This document shows positions 17,521 through 27,599 of a stretch of DNA of 64,000 nucleotides, in pieces (position 1 is the first letter of the stretch; every line of letters starts with the position of its first letter). Made by a program: the position numbers and the translations under genes. This DNA comes from 40CM-4-68-19 sp036513415 (GTDB lineage: Bacteria; Myxococcota; Myxococcia; Myxococcales; 40CM-4-68-19). Location of the stretch: positions 9,510 through 73,509 of the forward strand of contig DATBZA010000163.1 of the NCBI GenBank assembly GCA_036513415.1, written 5' to 3'. A model generated the notes under the pieces. It saw only the letters and a program-made list of their open reading frames with translations, was not told the DNA's origin and did not search any database.

Positions 17521-17930
17521 CGCTTCTCCTTGTGGGTTCGGGGCTGAGGTGAAGGGTCGAGCACGATCCGGAACAGCGAGACGGTGCCGTCGGGCGACAC
17601 CATGCGGCCCGTCTCGAAGCGGCCTTCGACGCGCAGCGGGCCGCGGATGGGCGCCACCGGGCCTTCCTCCGGCGGCGTCAGCACCACGAGGACGCTCTCC
17701 ACCGGCAGATCGGCGGAACCGCCGCCTCCTTCGTCCAACTCGAGCGGCGACTTGCAGAGCCAGAACGCGCCCCTGGGCGGAATCTCCATCCGCGCCATGA
17801 ACCCCTCGATGCGCACGCGCTTGCCCGAGAGCTCCTCGGCGCGACGCGACGGCCGCAGCGGACCGGCCGCTTCGAAGAGATCGGAGAACGAAAGCTGCGC
17901 GACTGCTGCCGTGAGGAGGAGGGCGACCAT
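17517..17930 (-). CDS. Small secreted protein coupled to alkaline phosphatase
   Basis: 137 residues from the ATG at 17930 (the longer frame to 18080 lacks a plausible signal). A signal peptide of about 15 residues is followed by a region with alternating strands: SGKRVRIEGFMARM, WLCKSPLELDEG, VLVVLTPPEEG and LRVEGRFETGR, reminiscent of an OB-fold or of the DUF3299-like secreted proteins. The stop overlaps the phosphatase start (ATGA), implying coordinated synthesis with the phosphatase. Exact function unknown. Confidence 0.65.
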   Translation of the reverse strand: MVALLLTAAVAQLSFSDLFEAAGPLRPSRRAEELSGKRVRIEGFMARMEIPPRGAFWLCKSPLELDEGGGGSADLPVESVLVVLTPPEEGPVAPIRGPLRVEGRFETGRMVSPDGTVSLFRIVLDPSPQPRTHKEKR

Positions 17931-18100
17931 CGGTGCTCCGGGGGAGCGGGCATCTAGCACCGGGTGGGTGCGGCGTTCGGTGAATCCGGCGTGACGAATG
18001 GGTGGCGTGCGCATCGCCAGGAAAAGTTGCGTGAATGTTCCAGCGCGCCTCGGCCCCATTCGTATCTTCCGCGCCCGCAATCCACCTCAGGAGGAACACG

Positions 18101-18694
18101 ATGCGTCGCTTGGGAGCCGTCGTCGCCGTTGCCCTGCTCGCTGCCAGGGCCAATGCCGCAGATCAGACCCGCCCCGGCGCGGGCAACGCCCAGGCCGTGG
18201 AGATCGCGCGCTCGTCGCCGCTGGTGTCGGCCGCGTTCCACGCCACCCAGGAGAGAGCTCGCCGGATCGAAAACGGGCGCTGCGCGACGCCACCCTGGAT
18301 GCGCTCTACAACGAGAACACGTGCGTGCAGCATCGCGCCGGCCTGTGGCCGGCGTCTTTCCTCCCGTGCTCGACGACGGATCGCGCTGCCCGCACCTTCC
18401 GCAGCCGTTCGTCTCCGCGCCGGGCAGCTCCTGCCGGAATACGCAATCCACAACTTGTCGGACGCGGACTTCATCTACAGCGGGCCGGCAGTGGCAACGG
18501 CGCAGCTTCTGCTTTTGAAGCTCGCGTCGGAGTTCGGCTACGACCCCGCGGACGCCGCGCGCTACAACGTGCGCTACCGGAACGTTGCGCTGAGCCGGAT
18601 CAGCGCGGAGCGCATCCAGGAGCTGTACGCGCAGGGTGGGCTCCCGGCAGTCGCCGGCAGGCTGCACGAGCTGCGCAGCGTGGGCGCGCTATAG
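18101..18694 (+). pseudogene. Multiply frameshifted secreted-protein relic
   Basis: A good ribosome binding site (CAGGAGG at 18088-18094) and an ATG at 18101 begin a signal-peptide protein, but the coherent protein changes frame three times. Residues through AFHATQERARRIENG are in the frame of 18101. ALRDATLDALYNENTCVQHR follows in a second frame (about 18270-18345), GVFPPVLDDGSRCPHLPQPF in a third (about 18350-18430), and LLPEYAIHNLSDADFIYSGP returns to the first frame through to 18694. Each break looks like an excised internal segment, because each piece reads well alone. Either a decaying gene or a clustered assembly error. Confidence 0.7.
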
Positions 18695-18965
18695 CTGCCA
18701 GCGTGCCGGACCGCCCGGCATCGACTACCGTTGCCTGCGCCGAGCTGGCGGCGCACTCCGGCGAGAACAGAGACCGGCCCGACGACGTGCAGTTGCCCGA
18801 ACAGCTTCAAGTCCGCCCCAGCCCCGATATCGCCCCAACTGCGCAGCGCCTGGAATCGCCGCCGCTTGAAGCGCCGATCGATGATTCGTTGAGTGGCTCG
18901 CGCAGGAAGAGCGGTGTGTGGCCGACCCCGCTGCGCTCTGTTAGGTTGACGGCGGAGTCGGAGAA

Positions 18966-21900
18966 ATGAATCCATCCTATTGGTTCGGCGCTGGTGCGGA
19001 TAGCCGCCTCCAGGTGTTGTCGGACGACGGCGAACGGGTCTTCTGTAGAAGATCGGGTGAAGCCGGTGACGGTGACGCGATGCTGGCCGTCGTTCCCGCC
19101 TCGGATCCCCCGACGCCGCGCAGCCTCGATCGCCTCGCGCATGAATACGGACTGAAGGATGAGTTGGACAGTGCGTGGGCAGTACGACCGCTCTCGCTGC
19201 AGCGCGAGCACGGACAGACCGTCCTGGTGCTGGAGGATCCGGGCGGCGAGCCGCTCGACCGGATGCTCGGCGCGCCAATGGAGACGGGAAGCTTCTTGCA
19301 CCTCGCTATCGGCGTCGCCACGGCATTGGGCAACCTCCACCAGCGTGGCCTCGTCCACAAAGAGATCAAGCCGGCCAACATCCTGGTGAACGGCGCGAGC
19401 GGAGAAGTGCGGCTCACTGGTTTCGGAATCGCATCGCGCCTTCCACGCGAGCGGCAATCGCCCGAACCTCCCGAGCTCATCGCGGGAACGCTCGCCTACA
19501 TGGCACCCGAACAGACCGGGCGAATGAATCGCTCGATCGATTCCCGGAGCGACCTTTACTCGCTCGGCGTCACTCTCTACCAGATGCTCACCGGCAGTCT
19601 TCCCTTTACGGCTTCCGATCCGATGGAGTGGGTTCACTGCCACATCGCGAGGAAGCCGGTGCCGCCCGGCGAGCGGCTGAAGAATGTCCCGGTCCCCGTC
19701 AATGCGATCATCATGAAGCTGCTCGCCAAGACAGCTGAGGAACGGTACCAGACAGCGGCCGGCGTCGAGAGCGATCTCCGGCGCTGCCTAGCCGGATGGG
19801 AAGCCCGCCGCCGCATCGACGACTTCCCGCTTGGCGAACACGACACGCCAGACCGGCTCCTGATCCCCGAGAAATTATACGGGCGTGCGTCCGAGATCGA
19901 TACCTTGCTCGCATGCTTCGACCGGGTAGTAGCGACCGGCACGCCGGAGTTGCTGCTCGTCTCCGGATATTCCGGCATCGGCAAGTCCTCCGTCGTCAAT
20001 GAGCTGCACAAGGTGCTCGTTTCGCCGCGTGGCCTGTTTACCTCCGGCAAGTTCGACCAGTACAAGCGCGACATCCCTTATGCCACCTTGGCACAAGCTT
20101 TTCAGAGCCTGATCCGGCCGCTCCTGGGCAAGAGCGAAGCCGAGCTGGGCGTCTGGCGCGACGCCCTCCGTCAGGCGTTGGACCCGAACGGACTGCTCAT
20201 CGTGGATCTGGTGCCTGAGCTGAAGCTCATCATCGGAGAACAACCCCCGGTCCCCGATCTTCCGCCACAGGACGCGCAAAGCCGCTTCCAGCTCGTCTTC
20301 CGCCGGTTCATCGCCGTCTTCGCACGGCCGGAACATCCGCTCGCCCTCTTCCTCGACGATTTGCAGTGGCTCGACGCGGCAACGCTCGATTTGCTCGAGG
20401 ATCTGTTGACCCGGGCGGATGTGCAAAACCTGATGCTGATCGGCGCCTACCGGGACAACGAAGTCGATTCCGCCCACCCCCTGATGCGCAAACTGGACAC
20501 GATCCGCAAAGCCGGAGCGATCGTGCAGGAGATCGTCCTTGCGCCTCTCGGACGTGAAGACCTGGAGCGGTTGATTGGGGATTCTCTTCACTGCGAACCG
20601 GAGCGCACCACTCCGCTGGCGCAACTGGTGCACGAGAAAACGGCCGGCAATCCATTTTTCGCCATTCAATTCATTTCTGCGCTCGCCGAAGAGGGGTTGC
20701 TCACCTTCGATCATGGCGCTGCGCGATGGTCCTGGGACCTGAATCGCATTCACGCCAAGGGTTACACCGACAACGTTGTGGACCTCCTGGTCGGGAAGTT
20801 GAGCCGCCTGCCCGTCGACACGCAGAAGGCATTGCGCCAGTTTGCCTGTATCGGTAACAGCGCCGAGTTCGCCCTGCTGACGATGGTCTACCAGGATTCG
20901 AACGAGGACGTGCACCGCGACCTTTGGGAAGCGGTCCGAACTGGCCTCGTCTTCCGCTCTGAAGGCGCCTATCGGTTCCTCCATGACCGCGTCCAGGAGG
21001 CAGCCTATTCGTTCATCCCCGAGGGCGCGCGTGGCGCGGCCCATCTTCGAATCGGTCGCCTCCTGGCGTCACGGACCCCACCAGCGGAGATCGAGGAGAG
21101 GATCTTCGAGATCGTCAATCAGTTGAACCGTGGCTCTCACCTGATCACCTCAGGCGAGGAACGTGAGCGCGTCGCCGAATTGAATCTGATCGCGGGCAGG
21201 CGCGCGAAGATCTCGACCGCGTACGCCTCGGCGCTGGCGTACCTGGCGGCCGGCCGCGCATTGCTGACCGAGGAGTGCTGGGACCGCAATGGCGAGCTCA
21301 TCTTCGCCGTCGAATTTCAATTGGCCGAGTGCGAATTGCTGAGCGCAGACCTGGCGTCTGCGGAAGATCGGCTCTCGATGCTGGCGCGGCGTGCCCGCAG
21401 CGTGCACCAGGTCGCTGCGGTCGCGCGTTTGCGCCTCACGCTGTATACGACCCTGGATCGGAGCGACCGCGGCGTGGAGGTATGCCTTGAATACCTCCGA
21501 CGCGGTGGCACCGATTGGTCGCCGCATCCGACGAGAGACGATGCCCGACGCGAATACGAGCGGATCTGGTCGCAGCTCGGCGGCCGTTCGATCGAGGAGC
21601 TCATCGACTTGCCCTTGATGAGCGACCCCGAGTCCCTGGCAGCCCTCGACGTCCTGACCGAGGTCGTGACGCCGGCGTTGTTTACCGATGAGGACCTCCT
21701 TTCGCTCGTCATCTGTCGGATGGCCAATCTCAGCCTCGAGCATGGCAACAGCGACGGATCGTGCTTCGCCTACGTATGGCTCGGCATGATCGCCGGACCG
21801 CGTTTCGGCAACTACAAGGCTGGATTCCGTTTCGGCCGGCTCGGCTACGATCTGGTCGAGAAGCGTGGATTGCACCGGTTCCAGGCCCGCACATACATGT

Positions 21901-24497
21901 CCTTCGGAAATTTCATCATGCCGTGGACGAAACATATCCAGACTGGTCGCGATCTGGTGCATCGCGCCTTCGACATCGCGAACAAAATGGGCGACCTCAC
22001 CTTTGCGGCTTATAGCTGCAACAACCTGAATACGAACCTGCTCGCGAGTGGGGACCCGCTCGGCGACGTGCAACCTGAAGCCGAGAAGGGCCTCGATTTC
22101 GCCCAGAAAGCCCGGTTCGGTCTCGTCATCGACATCATCACCACCCAGCTCAGGCTGATTCGGACCCTCCGCGGTCTGACGCCCAGGTTCGGCTCCTTTG
22201 ACGACGTCCAGTTCGATGAGCATCGCTTCGAACGCCATCTGGCAAATGACCCGCGTCTGGCGCTCCCCGAGTGCTGGTACTGGATCCGGAAGCTGCAAGC
22301 TCGCTTCTTCGCGGAAGACCATTCCTCGGCCATCCAGGCATCAGCAAACGCAGAGCGGTTGCTCTGGACATCTCCGTCGTTCTTTGAAATGGCGGAGTAT
22401 CACTTCTACAGCGCGCTTTCCCGGGCGTCGTCCTGCGATCTGGCGATGGCCGACCAGCGAAAGCAGCATTTCGAGGCGCTCGCCGCCCATTCCGAACAGC
22501 TCGATCGATGGGCAGAAAACGGCCCGGAGACGTTCGAGACGCGGGCGGCGCTGGTGAGCGCCGAGATCGCGCGACTCGAAAGCCGCGATCTCGACGCGAT
22601 GCGCCTCTACGAGCAGGCGATCCATTCGGCGCGGGAGAACGGTTTCGTCCAGAACGAGGGCATCGCCAACGAGCTTGCGGCCCGCTTCTACCTCGGCCGC
22701 GGTCTCGAGACGAACGGCTATGCCCACTTGCGGAACGCACGCGCCTGCTTTGCCCTGTGGGGTGCAGACGGCAAAGTGAGGCAACTCGAGTCGCGCCATC
22801 CGCGCCTGGCTGCGCCTGAGGGGCATCATCCGACGCCGGCGGTGGGCTCCTCCATCCAGCAGTTGGACGTCACGACCGTGGTCAAGGCGTCTCAGGCCCT
22901 GTCCGGCGAGATGGTGTTGCCGAGCCTGATCGAGCGGCTGATGACGATCGCGCTGCAGAACGCAGGCGCGGACCGCGGCCTCTTGATTCTGCCTGACAAG
23001 GACGGTTACCGCATCGAGGCAGAAGCCTGGTCCACCGGTGGCAAGGTCGTGCTGCGCCAGGGATCGATCGCCAATCTGGCGGCTCCCGAGGCCCTCGTCC
23101 GCTATGTCATCCGCACGCAAAAGAGCGTGATCGTCGACGATGTCACCAAGCCCAACCTGTTCTCCGAGGACGAGTATCTGCGCGACCGACAACCACGGTC
23201 GGTCTTCTGCCTGCCTCTGGTGAGGAGGGGGACGTTGGGCGGGCTGCTCTATCTCGAGAACACGCTGACCTCGCACGTGTTCACTCCGGATCGCACGGCG
23301 CTGCTCGAGCTGCTCGCGTCGCAGGCAGCGATCTCGCTGGAGAACACCCGTCTCTATGGCGATCTTCAAGAACGGGAGGCGAAGGTCCGTCGCCTGGTCG
23401 ATTCCAACATCATCGGGATCTTCATGTGGAATCTCGACGGTCGGATCATCGAGGCCAACGACGCGTTTCTCCGCATGCTGGAATACGGCCGCGACGATCT
23501 CGCCTCTGGCCTCGTGCGATGGACGGACCTGACGCCGGCGGATTGGCGCGATGGCGACGAACGGGCCTTGATCGAGATGAAGACGACCGGGACCATCCAA
23601 CCGTTCGAGAAGGAGTACTTCCGGAAAGACGGCAGCCGGGCGCCCGTGCTGGTCGGCGCGGCCGCGTTCGGCGAAGGACGGGACCACGGGGTAGGGTTCG
23701 TGGTCGACTTGAGCGAGCGCAAGCAAGCGGAGGGGGAAGTCCGCGAAAGCGAGCGGCGATACCGCGAGGTCCAGATGGAGCTGGCGCACGCGAACCGCCT
23801 CGCGACGATGGGGCAGCTGTCGGCTTCGATTGCCCATGAAGTCAACCAGCCGATCACGGCGGCAGTCACCAATGCCCAGGCCGCTCTGCGCTGGCTGGGC
23901 GCCCAGCCTCCGGATCTGGAGGAGGTCCGGCAGGCGCTCAGTCGTATCGTCAAGGACGGCAATCGAGCCAACGACGTGATGGACCGGATCCGTGCCCTGA
24001 TCAAAAAGGCGCCTCCCCGCAGGGATGGCTTGGAGATCAACGAGGCGATCCTCGAGGTCATTGCCCTGACCCGTGGCGAATTGCTGAAGAATGGCATCTC
24101 GTTGCGGACGCAGCTCGCGGAGGGCTTGCCTACCATTCGAGGGGATCGAGTCGAGCTGCAACAAGTGATCCTCAATTTGATCATCAACGCCGTCGAAGCG
24201 ATGAGCGGCGTCAGCGAGGGGTCGCGAGAATTGCTGATCGACACCGGTAAAGCAGGGTCGGACGGCGTGCTCGTCGTGGTGCGGGATTCGGGTCCCGGGC
24301 TGGCTCCCGCGGGCCTCGAGCGCCTTTTCGACGCCTTCTACACGACCAAGCCGGGCGGCCTGGGGATGGGCCTGTCGATCTGCCGTTCGATCGTGGAAGC
24401 TCACGGCGGACGATTGTGGGCGACGGCGAACGTACCCCAGGGCGCCATCTTTCAATTTACGTTGCCTCCGCACCCGGACAGTGGGACCAGCGCGTGA
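18966..24497 (+). CDS. Trifunctional Ser/Thr-kinase-like/ATPase/sensor histidine kinase
   Basis: 1843 residues. Order: a protein-kinase-like domain (about 20-285), an AAA/STAND ATPase (about 305-660; Walker A GYSGIGKSS near 335, Walker B LALFLDDLQW near 460), a long helical repeat region (660-1280), GAF (about 1300-1455), PAS (1465-1585), HisKA with phospho-acceptor His1624 in IAHEVNQP, and HATPase_c to the end (LGMGLSICRSI). The kinase-like part appears inactive: no beta-3 Lys is visible, the HRD-loop Asp is Glu (HKEIKPAN, residue 133), and DFG is GFG (152-154), although APEQ is kept. Large cytosolic signalling proteins of this architecture are known in proteobacteria and cyanobacteria. No response regulator is adjacent. 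Confidence 0.95.
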   Translation: MNPSYWFGAGADSRLQVLSDDGERVFCRRSGEAGDGDAMLAVVPASDPPTPRSLDRLAHEYGLKDELDSAWAVRPLSLQREHGQTVLVLEDPGGEPLDRMLGAPMETGSFLHLAIGVATALGNLHQRGLVHKEIKPANILVNGASGEVRLTGFGIASRLPRERQSPEPPELIAGTLAYMAPEQTGRMNRSIDSRSDLYSLGVTLYQMLTGSLPFTASDPMEWVHCHIARKPVPPGERLKNVPVPVNAIIMKLLAKTAEERYQTAAGVESDLRRCLAGWEARRRIDDFPLGEHDTPDRLLIPEKLYGRASEIDTLLACFDRVVATGTPELLLVSGYSGIGKSSVVNELHKVLVSPRGLFTSGKFDQYKRDIPYATLAQAFQSLIRPLLGKSEAELGVWRDALRQALDPNGLLIVDLVPELKLIIGEQPPVPDLPPQDAQSRFQLVFRRFIAVFARPEHPLALFLDDLQWLDAATLDLLEDLLTRADVQNLMLIGAYRDNEVDSAHPLMRKLDTIRKAGAIVQEIVLAPLGREDLERLIGDSLHCEPERTTPLAQLVHEKTAGNPFFAIQFISALAEEGLLTFDHGAARWSWDLNRIHAKGYTDNVVDLLVGKLSRLPVDTQKALRQFACIGNSAEFALLTMVYQDSNEDVHRDLWEAVRTGLVFRSEGAYRFLHDRVQEAAYSFIPEGARGAAHLRIGRLLASRTPPAEIEERIFEIVNQLNRGSHLITSGEERERVAELNLIAGRRAKISTAYASALAYLAAGRALLTEECWDRNGELIFAVEFQLAECELLSADLASAEDRLSMLARRARSVHQVAAVARLRLTLYTTLDRSDRGVEVCLEYLRRGGTDWSPHPTRDDARREYERIWSQLGGRSIEELIDLPLMSDPESLAALDVLTEVVTPALFTDEDLLSLVICRMANLSLEHGNSDGSCFAYVWLGMIAGPRFGNYKAGFRFGRLGYDLVEKRGLHRFQARTYMSFGNFIMPWTKHIQTGRDLVHRAFDIANKMGDLTFAAYSCNNLNTNLLASGDPLGDVQPEAEKGLDFAQKARFGLVIDIITTQLRLIRTLRGLTPRFGSFDDVQFDEHRFERHLANDPRLALPECWYWIRKLQARFFAEDHSSAIQASANAERLLWTSPSFFEMAEYHFYSALSRASSCDLAMADQRKQHFEALAAHSEQLDRWAENGPETFETRAALVSAEIARLESRDLDAMRLYEQAIHSARENGFVQNEGIANELAARFYLGRGLETNGYAHLRNARACFALWGADGKVRQLESRHPRLAAPEGHHPTPAVGSSIQQLDVTTVVKASQALSGEMVLPSLIERLMTIALQNAGADRGLLILPDKDGYRIEAEAWSTGGKVVLRQGSIANLAAPEALVRYVIRTQKSVIVDDVTKPNLFSEDEYLRDRQPRSVFCLPLVRRGTLGGLLYLENTLTSHVFTPDRTALLELLASQAAISLENTRLYGDLQEREAKVRRLVDSNIIGIFMWNLDGRIIEANDAFLRMLEYGRDDLASGLVRWTDLTPADWRDGDERALIEMKTTGTIQPFEKEYFRKDGSRAPVLVGAAAFGEGRDHGVGFVVDLSERKQAEGEVRESERRYREVQMELAHANRLATMGQLSASIAHEVNQPITAAVTNAQAALRWLGAQPPDLEEVRQALSRIVKDGNRANDVMDRIRALIKKAPPRRDGLEINEAILEVIALTRGELLKNGISLRTQLAEGLPTIRGDRVELQQVILNLIINAVEAMSGVSEGSRELLIDTGKAGSDGVLVVVRDSGPGLAPAGLERLFDAFYTTKPGGLGMGLSICRSIVEAHGGRLWATANVPQGAIFQFTLPPHPDSGTSA

Positions 24498-24587
24498 CGA
24501 GTGGGCACTTCCCCGGGACAAGGCACGGTCTCGTCGGGGTTCGGCTCGGATTCGAGTAGGATCCGCCCTTCCCAGGGAGGGCTTGCC

Positions 24588-25019
24588 ATGCGAAAGCTGT
24601 TTCCGCTGCTGTTCGCGGCCGCCGCGCTCGCCGACGCGCCGCCGCCGCCGTCCACCGAGGACGCGCTCGTGGCCCACGTCGCAACCGCGAAGTTCACCGA
24701 CTCGAAGACGCCGAACTCGCCCAAGGGTTCGCAGGGCGCGACGGTCGGCATCGACCCGAACACGAAAGGCGCGACCAACTACGCGAAGACGCCGGCGGGG
24801 ACCGGCCTGCCGGCACACTGGCATTCCTTTGCGGAGTACACAGTGTTTCTCGCCGGCAATGGCACGCTAATGCTGGACGGAAAGCAACACGAGGTCTCGC
24901 CGGGGAGCTACGTCGTCATTCCGGCGAAGGTGGTGCACCAGTTCACCTGCGCTGCGGGCGCGGACTGCCTGCTGCTCACCCGCCGTGGCGGGCCGGCCGA
25001 CTACAATTTCGTCAAGTAG
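24588..25019 (+). CDS. Secreted single-domain cupin
   Basis: 143 residues from the ATG at 24588 (ribosome binding site GGGAGG at 24574-24580). A signal peptide (about 1-16) precedes one cupin barrel. The first metal motif is in LPAHWHSFAEYTVFLAGNG (two His and one Glu) and the second motif ends in IPAKVVHQF, giving the usual 3-His/1-Glu site. Exported cupins of this size are often dioxygenase- or isomerase-like, or bind small ligands; the substrate cannot be told. Confidence 0.8.
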   Translation: MRKLFPLLFAAAALADAPPPPSTEDALVAHVATAKFTDSKTPNSPKGSQGATVGIDPNTKGATNYAKTPAGTGLPAHWHSFAEYTVFLAGNGTLMLDGKQHEVSPGSYVVIPAKVVHQFTCAAGADCLLLTRRGGPADYNFVK

Positions 25020-25044
25020 CATCTAATACGCCGCGGGACCGGCG

Positions 25045-25719
25045 TTGACTGCCGACAAGGCGATGCTCCGGACCGGCTCGCACATCGCCCGCGGAATCAA
25101 CGCGATGAGCGGCGCGATGGCGGGCTCCATTCCGCTCAATCTGGTCAGCTGGCTGAGCTACGACGCGCGCCCAATGCCCACCAGGGAGCTGTTCACCTGG
25201 GACGGCAGCGAGACCGCGACCAGCGGAGCGCGGGGGCATCTCTGGAGCTGGATGCTCTATCACTGGCTCTGGAACCAACGCGGCAAGGCCTTCGCCGAGT
25301 ACCAGAAGCGCCTCGCTGAGAGCGGCGATCCGGAGCTGCCTGGCGAGGCGCCTTCCCTGAGTTCGATCCCTCCAGTCCGGAGGCGCTGGCGAAGCTCGAC
25401 GAGGAGCTGGACCGCTATCGCACCGGCGGCCGATTCGCCTTCTACAAGGTCGAAGCGCAGGCAGATGCGCGCTTCAGCGAGGCAGCGATCTCCTCGAGCG
25501 AACTGCACCTTCACCGCTGCATCGTTTCGGGATCCGAAGAAGGCCGCGGAGATGTTCACCGAAGATGGCGCGTTCGAGATGCCCTATCTCGAGAGCTTCT
25601 CGGCGTCTTGCCCAATGGGCTCGCCGACTACAAGGCTCCGTCAGAACACAAGGCATGACGCAAAGGGGGCGAACCCTGTTTCGCGAAGAGCTCGCCCTTC
25701 AGAACCGCCTCTGAGCTGA
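25045..25719 (+). pseudogene. Composite gene relic (unknown protein tail plus SnoaL-like piece)
   Basis: The stretch carries protein-like sequence in two alternating frames. Frame one (from 25045) encodes LRTGSHIARGINAMSGA through YQKRLAESGDPE. From about 25353 the coherent sequence continues in another frame (EFDPSSPEALAKLDEELD, then FYKVEAQADARFSEAA). From about 25530 it returns to the first frame with DPKKAAEMFTEDGAFEMPYL, a typical start of a SnoaL/NTF2-like domain. There is no start codon with a ribosome binding site. I read two broken genes fused by deletion. Confidence 0.6.
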
Positions 25720-25772
25720 ATCACATTGCGGGTCTACGCATCCCACGACTCGACGCGGAGGGAGAGAGACCG

Positions 25773-26273
25773 ATGGCCCAGATCACGCTCAACGGAAAAC
25801 CGATCCATACGAATGGCGAGCTACCGGCGGTCGGCGTGAAAGCGCCCGACTTCGACCTCACCGGCAGCGATCTCAAGGACGTGTCGCTCGCGGACTACAA
25901 GGGCAAGAGGAAGATACTGAATATCGTGCCGAGCCTGGACACGCCCGTGTGCGCAACCTCAACGCGCAGGTTCAACGAGGCCGCCGGGAAGCTCCCGAAC
26001 ACCGTGGTGCTCGTCGTGTCGGCCGACCTCCCGTTCGCCTCGAAGCGGTTCTGCACGATCGAGGGACTCCAGAACGTCGTGCCGCTGTCGCTGATGCGCG
26101 GAAAGAACTTCGCGGAGGACTATGGCGTGTTGATCGAGGACGGCCCGCTCGCGGGAATCTCCGCCCGCGCCGTGGTGGTCCTCGACGAAAACGACAGGGT
26201 CGTCTACGGCCAGCTGGTGCCGGAGATCGGGCAGGAGCCCGACTACGACAAGGCGCTCGCCGCCGTCAGATAG
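25773..26273 (+). CDS. tpx: Thiol peroxidase
   Basis: 166 residues, the normal Tpx length. An atypical 2-Cys peroxiredoxin reducing lipid and hydrogen peroxides. The peroxidatic Cys60 is in SLDTPVCATSTRRF and the resolving Cys94 is in SKRFCTIEGLQ. The PDFDLTGSDL start and GISARAVVVLDEN strand are typical. A purine-rich ribosome binding site (GGAGGGAGAGAG) lies just upstream of the ATG. Single-gene unit; reductant is probably thioredoxin. Confidence 0.96.
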   Translation: MAQITLNGKPIHTNGELPAVGVKAPDFDLTGSDLKDVSLADYKGKRKILNIVPSLDTPVCATSTRRFNEAAGKLPNTVVLVVSADLPFASKRFCTIEGLQNVVPLSLMRGKNFAEDYGVLIEDGPLAGISARAVVVLDENDRVVYGQLVPEIGQEPDYDKALAAVR

Positions 26274-26363
26274 CGCTAGCAAAAAGAGTTAAATCGATTC
26301 CTCCGGGCCTGGCCCGCGAGACGTGCACATGAAATAAGCCGACCGCCAGGAGGTAGTGCCGGC

Positions 26364-27401
26364 ATGCTCCTTCTTGCTCTGATCCTCGCTTTCGACTGGC
26401 CGCGGGCCACGCCGGCCGACGTGGGCATCGACGCCGGCAGATTGCAAGCCATGGAAGCGGCCGCAGCGCGCGGCGAATTCCCCAAGCTCGGCAGCGTGCT
26501 CGTCGCCCGGCACGGCAAGCTCGTCTACGAGAGGTATTTCGAGGGCGACGCGCAGACGCTGCGTGATACGCGCTCGGCCACCAAGAGCATCACCTCCGCG
26601 CTGGTCGGCCTCGCGCACGTCGATCCCTCGGCGCGGGTGCTCACGCTACTGCGAGAGCGAGGCCGCAAAGCGCAAAATCGCGATCCGCGCAAGGACCGGA
26701 TGACGGTCGAGGACTTGCTCACCATGAGCGGCCCGCTCGAGTGCGACGACTGGAACGACTCTTCGCGCGGCAACGAAGAGCGCATGTACTTGATCGAGGA
26801 CTGGGCGCAGTTCATCCTCGACCTGCCCATCCGCGGGCGCATGCACTTGGGGGAAAAGCCCGAGCCGCCGCCCTACGGCCGGTTCTTCAGCTACTGCACG
26901 GGGGGCGTCTTCGTGCTCGGCGAGGTGGTACAGAAAGCGGCCGGTATACCGGCCGACAAGCTCGCACAGGTCAAGCTCTTCGCCCCGCTGGGAATCGACC
27001 GCGCCGATTGGTTCTACTCGCCGATGGGCGAGCCGCAGACAGGCGGCGACTTGCGCCTCGCCAGCCGCGACCTCCTCAAGATCGCGCAACTCTATCTCGA
27101 CGGCGGCTCGTTCGACGACAAGCGCGTCCTCGACCAGGCCTGGGTGCGCGAGTCGTTGAGACCGCACGCGCGGATCGACGCGGCCACCGAATATGGGTAC
27201 CTCTTCTGGCTGCGCGAGTTCGGCGGCCGCTGGCCCGCCTTCTACATGAACGGCAACGGCGGCAACAAAGTCATCGGCGTCCCGTCCCTCGATCTAGCGG
27301 CGGTGATCACCAGCACGAACTTCAACACCGCGGGAATGCACGCGGCAACCGAAAAGCTCTTGGCCGAGTACGTACTACCGGCCGCAGCCGCTGACCCTTG
27401 A
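26364..27401 (+). CDS. Beta-lactamase-family serine hydrolase
   Basis: 345 residues. Penicillin-binding-protein/class C beta-lactamase fold: the catalytic SxxK is in RSATKSITSALVG (Ser near residue 71), and the second motif position reads SYCTGG in place of YxN. A short hydrophobic N-terminus may be a weak signal peptide. The last third has GGDLRLASRDLLKIAQLYLDG, typical of esterase/peptidase members. Likely an esterase or D-amino-acid peptidase, not a true beta-lactamase. The ATG at 26364 has GGAGG 15 bp upstream. A strong hairpin follows at 27435. Confidence 0.88.
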   Translation: MLLLALILAFDWPRATPADVGIDAGRLQAMEAAAARGEFPKLGSVLVARHGKLVYERYFEGDAQTLRDTRSATKSITSALVGLAHVDPSARVLTLLRERGRKAQNRDPRKDRMTVEDLLTMSGPLECDDWNDSSRGNEERMYLIEDWAQFILDLPIRGRMHLGEKPEPPPYGRFFSYCTGGVFVLGEVVQKAAGIPADKLAQVKLFAPLGIDRADWFYSPMGEPQTGGDLRLASRDLLKIAQLYLDGGSFDDKRVLDQAWVRESLRPHARIDAATEYGYLFWLREFGGRWPAFYMNGNGGNKVIGVPSLDLAAVITSTNFNTAGMHAATEKLLAEYVLPAAAADP

Positions 27402-27434
27402 GCTCGTCATCGGGAGTCCGAGTACGGGAAAAAC

Positions 27435-27460
27435 GGCGGCGGGCATCGTGTCCCGCCGCC
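27435..27460 (+). terminator. 9-bp GC-rich hairpin after the serine hydrolase gene
   Basis: GGCGGCGGG and CCCGCCGCC flank an 8-base loop, 34 bp past the stop codon. It is followed within 12 bases by CTTTT, making an intrinsic terminator plausible. Confidence 0.7.
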
Positions 27461-27599
27461 GGCGCGGCACCTTTTGGGGGGGGGCTGGAAGGTGCCTCAG
27501 CGTCGGGAGGACTGCAGGTGAGCGGATCGCAAGTCAAGTGGCGCCTGTATACGGTTTCGTAATGTGACCGACGACCTACGTGGCTGATAGTTGAGGGCG

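Noticed and set aside
17998..18969. 323-residue open frame across the relic at 18101
   Set aside because: Only a short central block looks protein-like; the rest is arginine-rich shadow, consistent with a frame piece of the broken gene.
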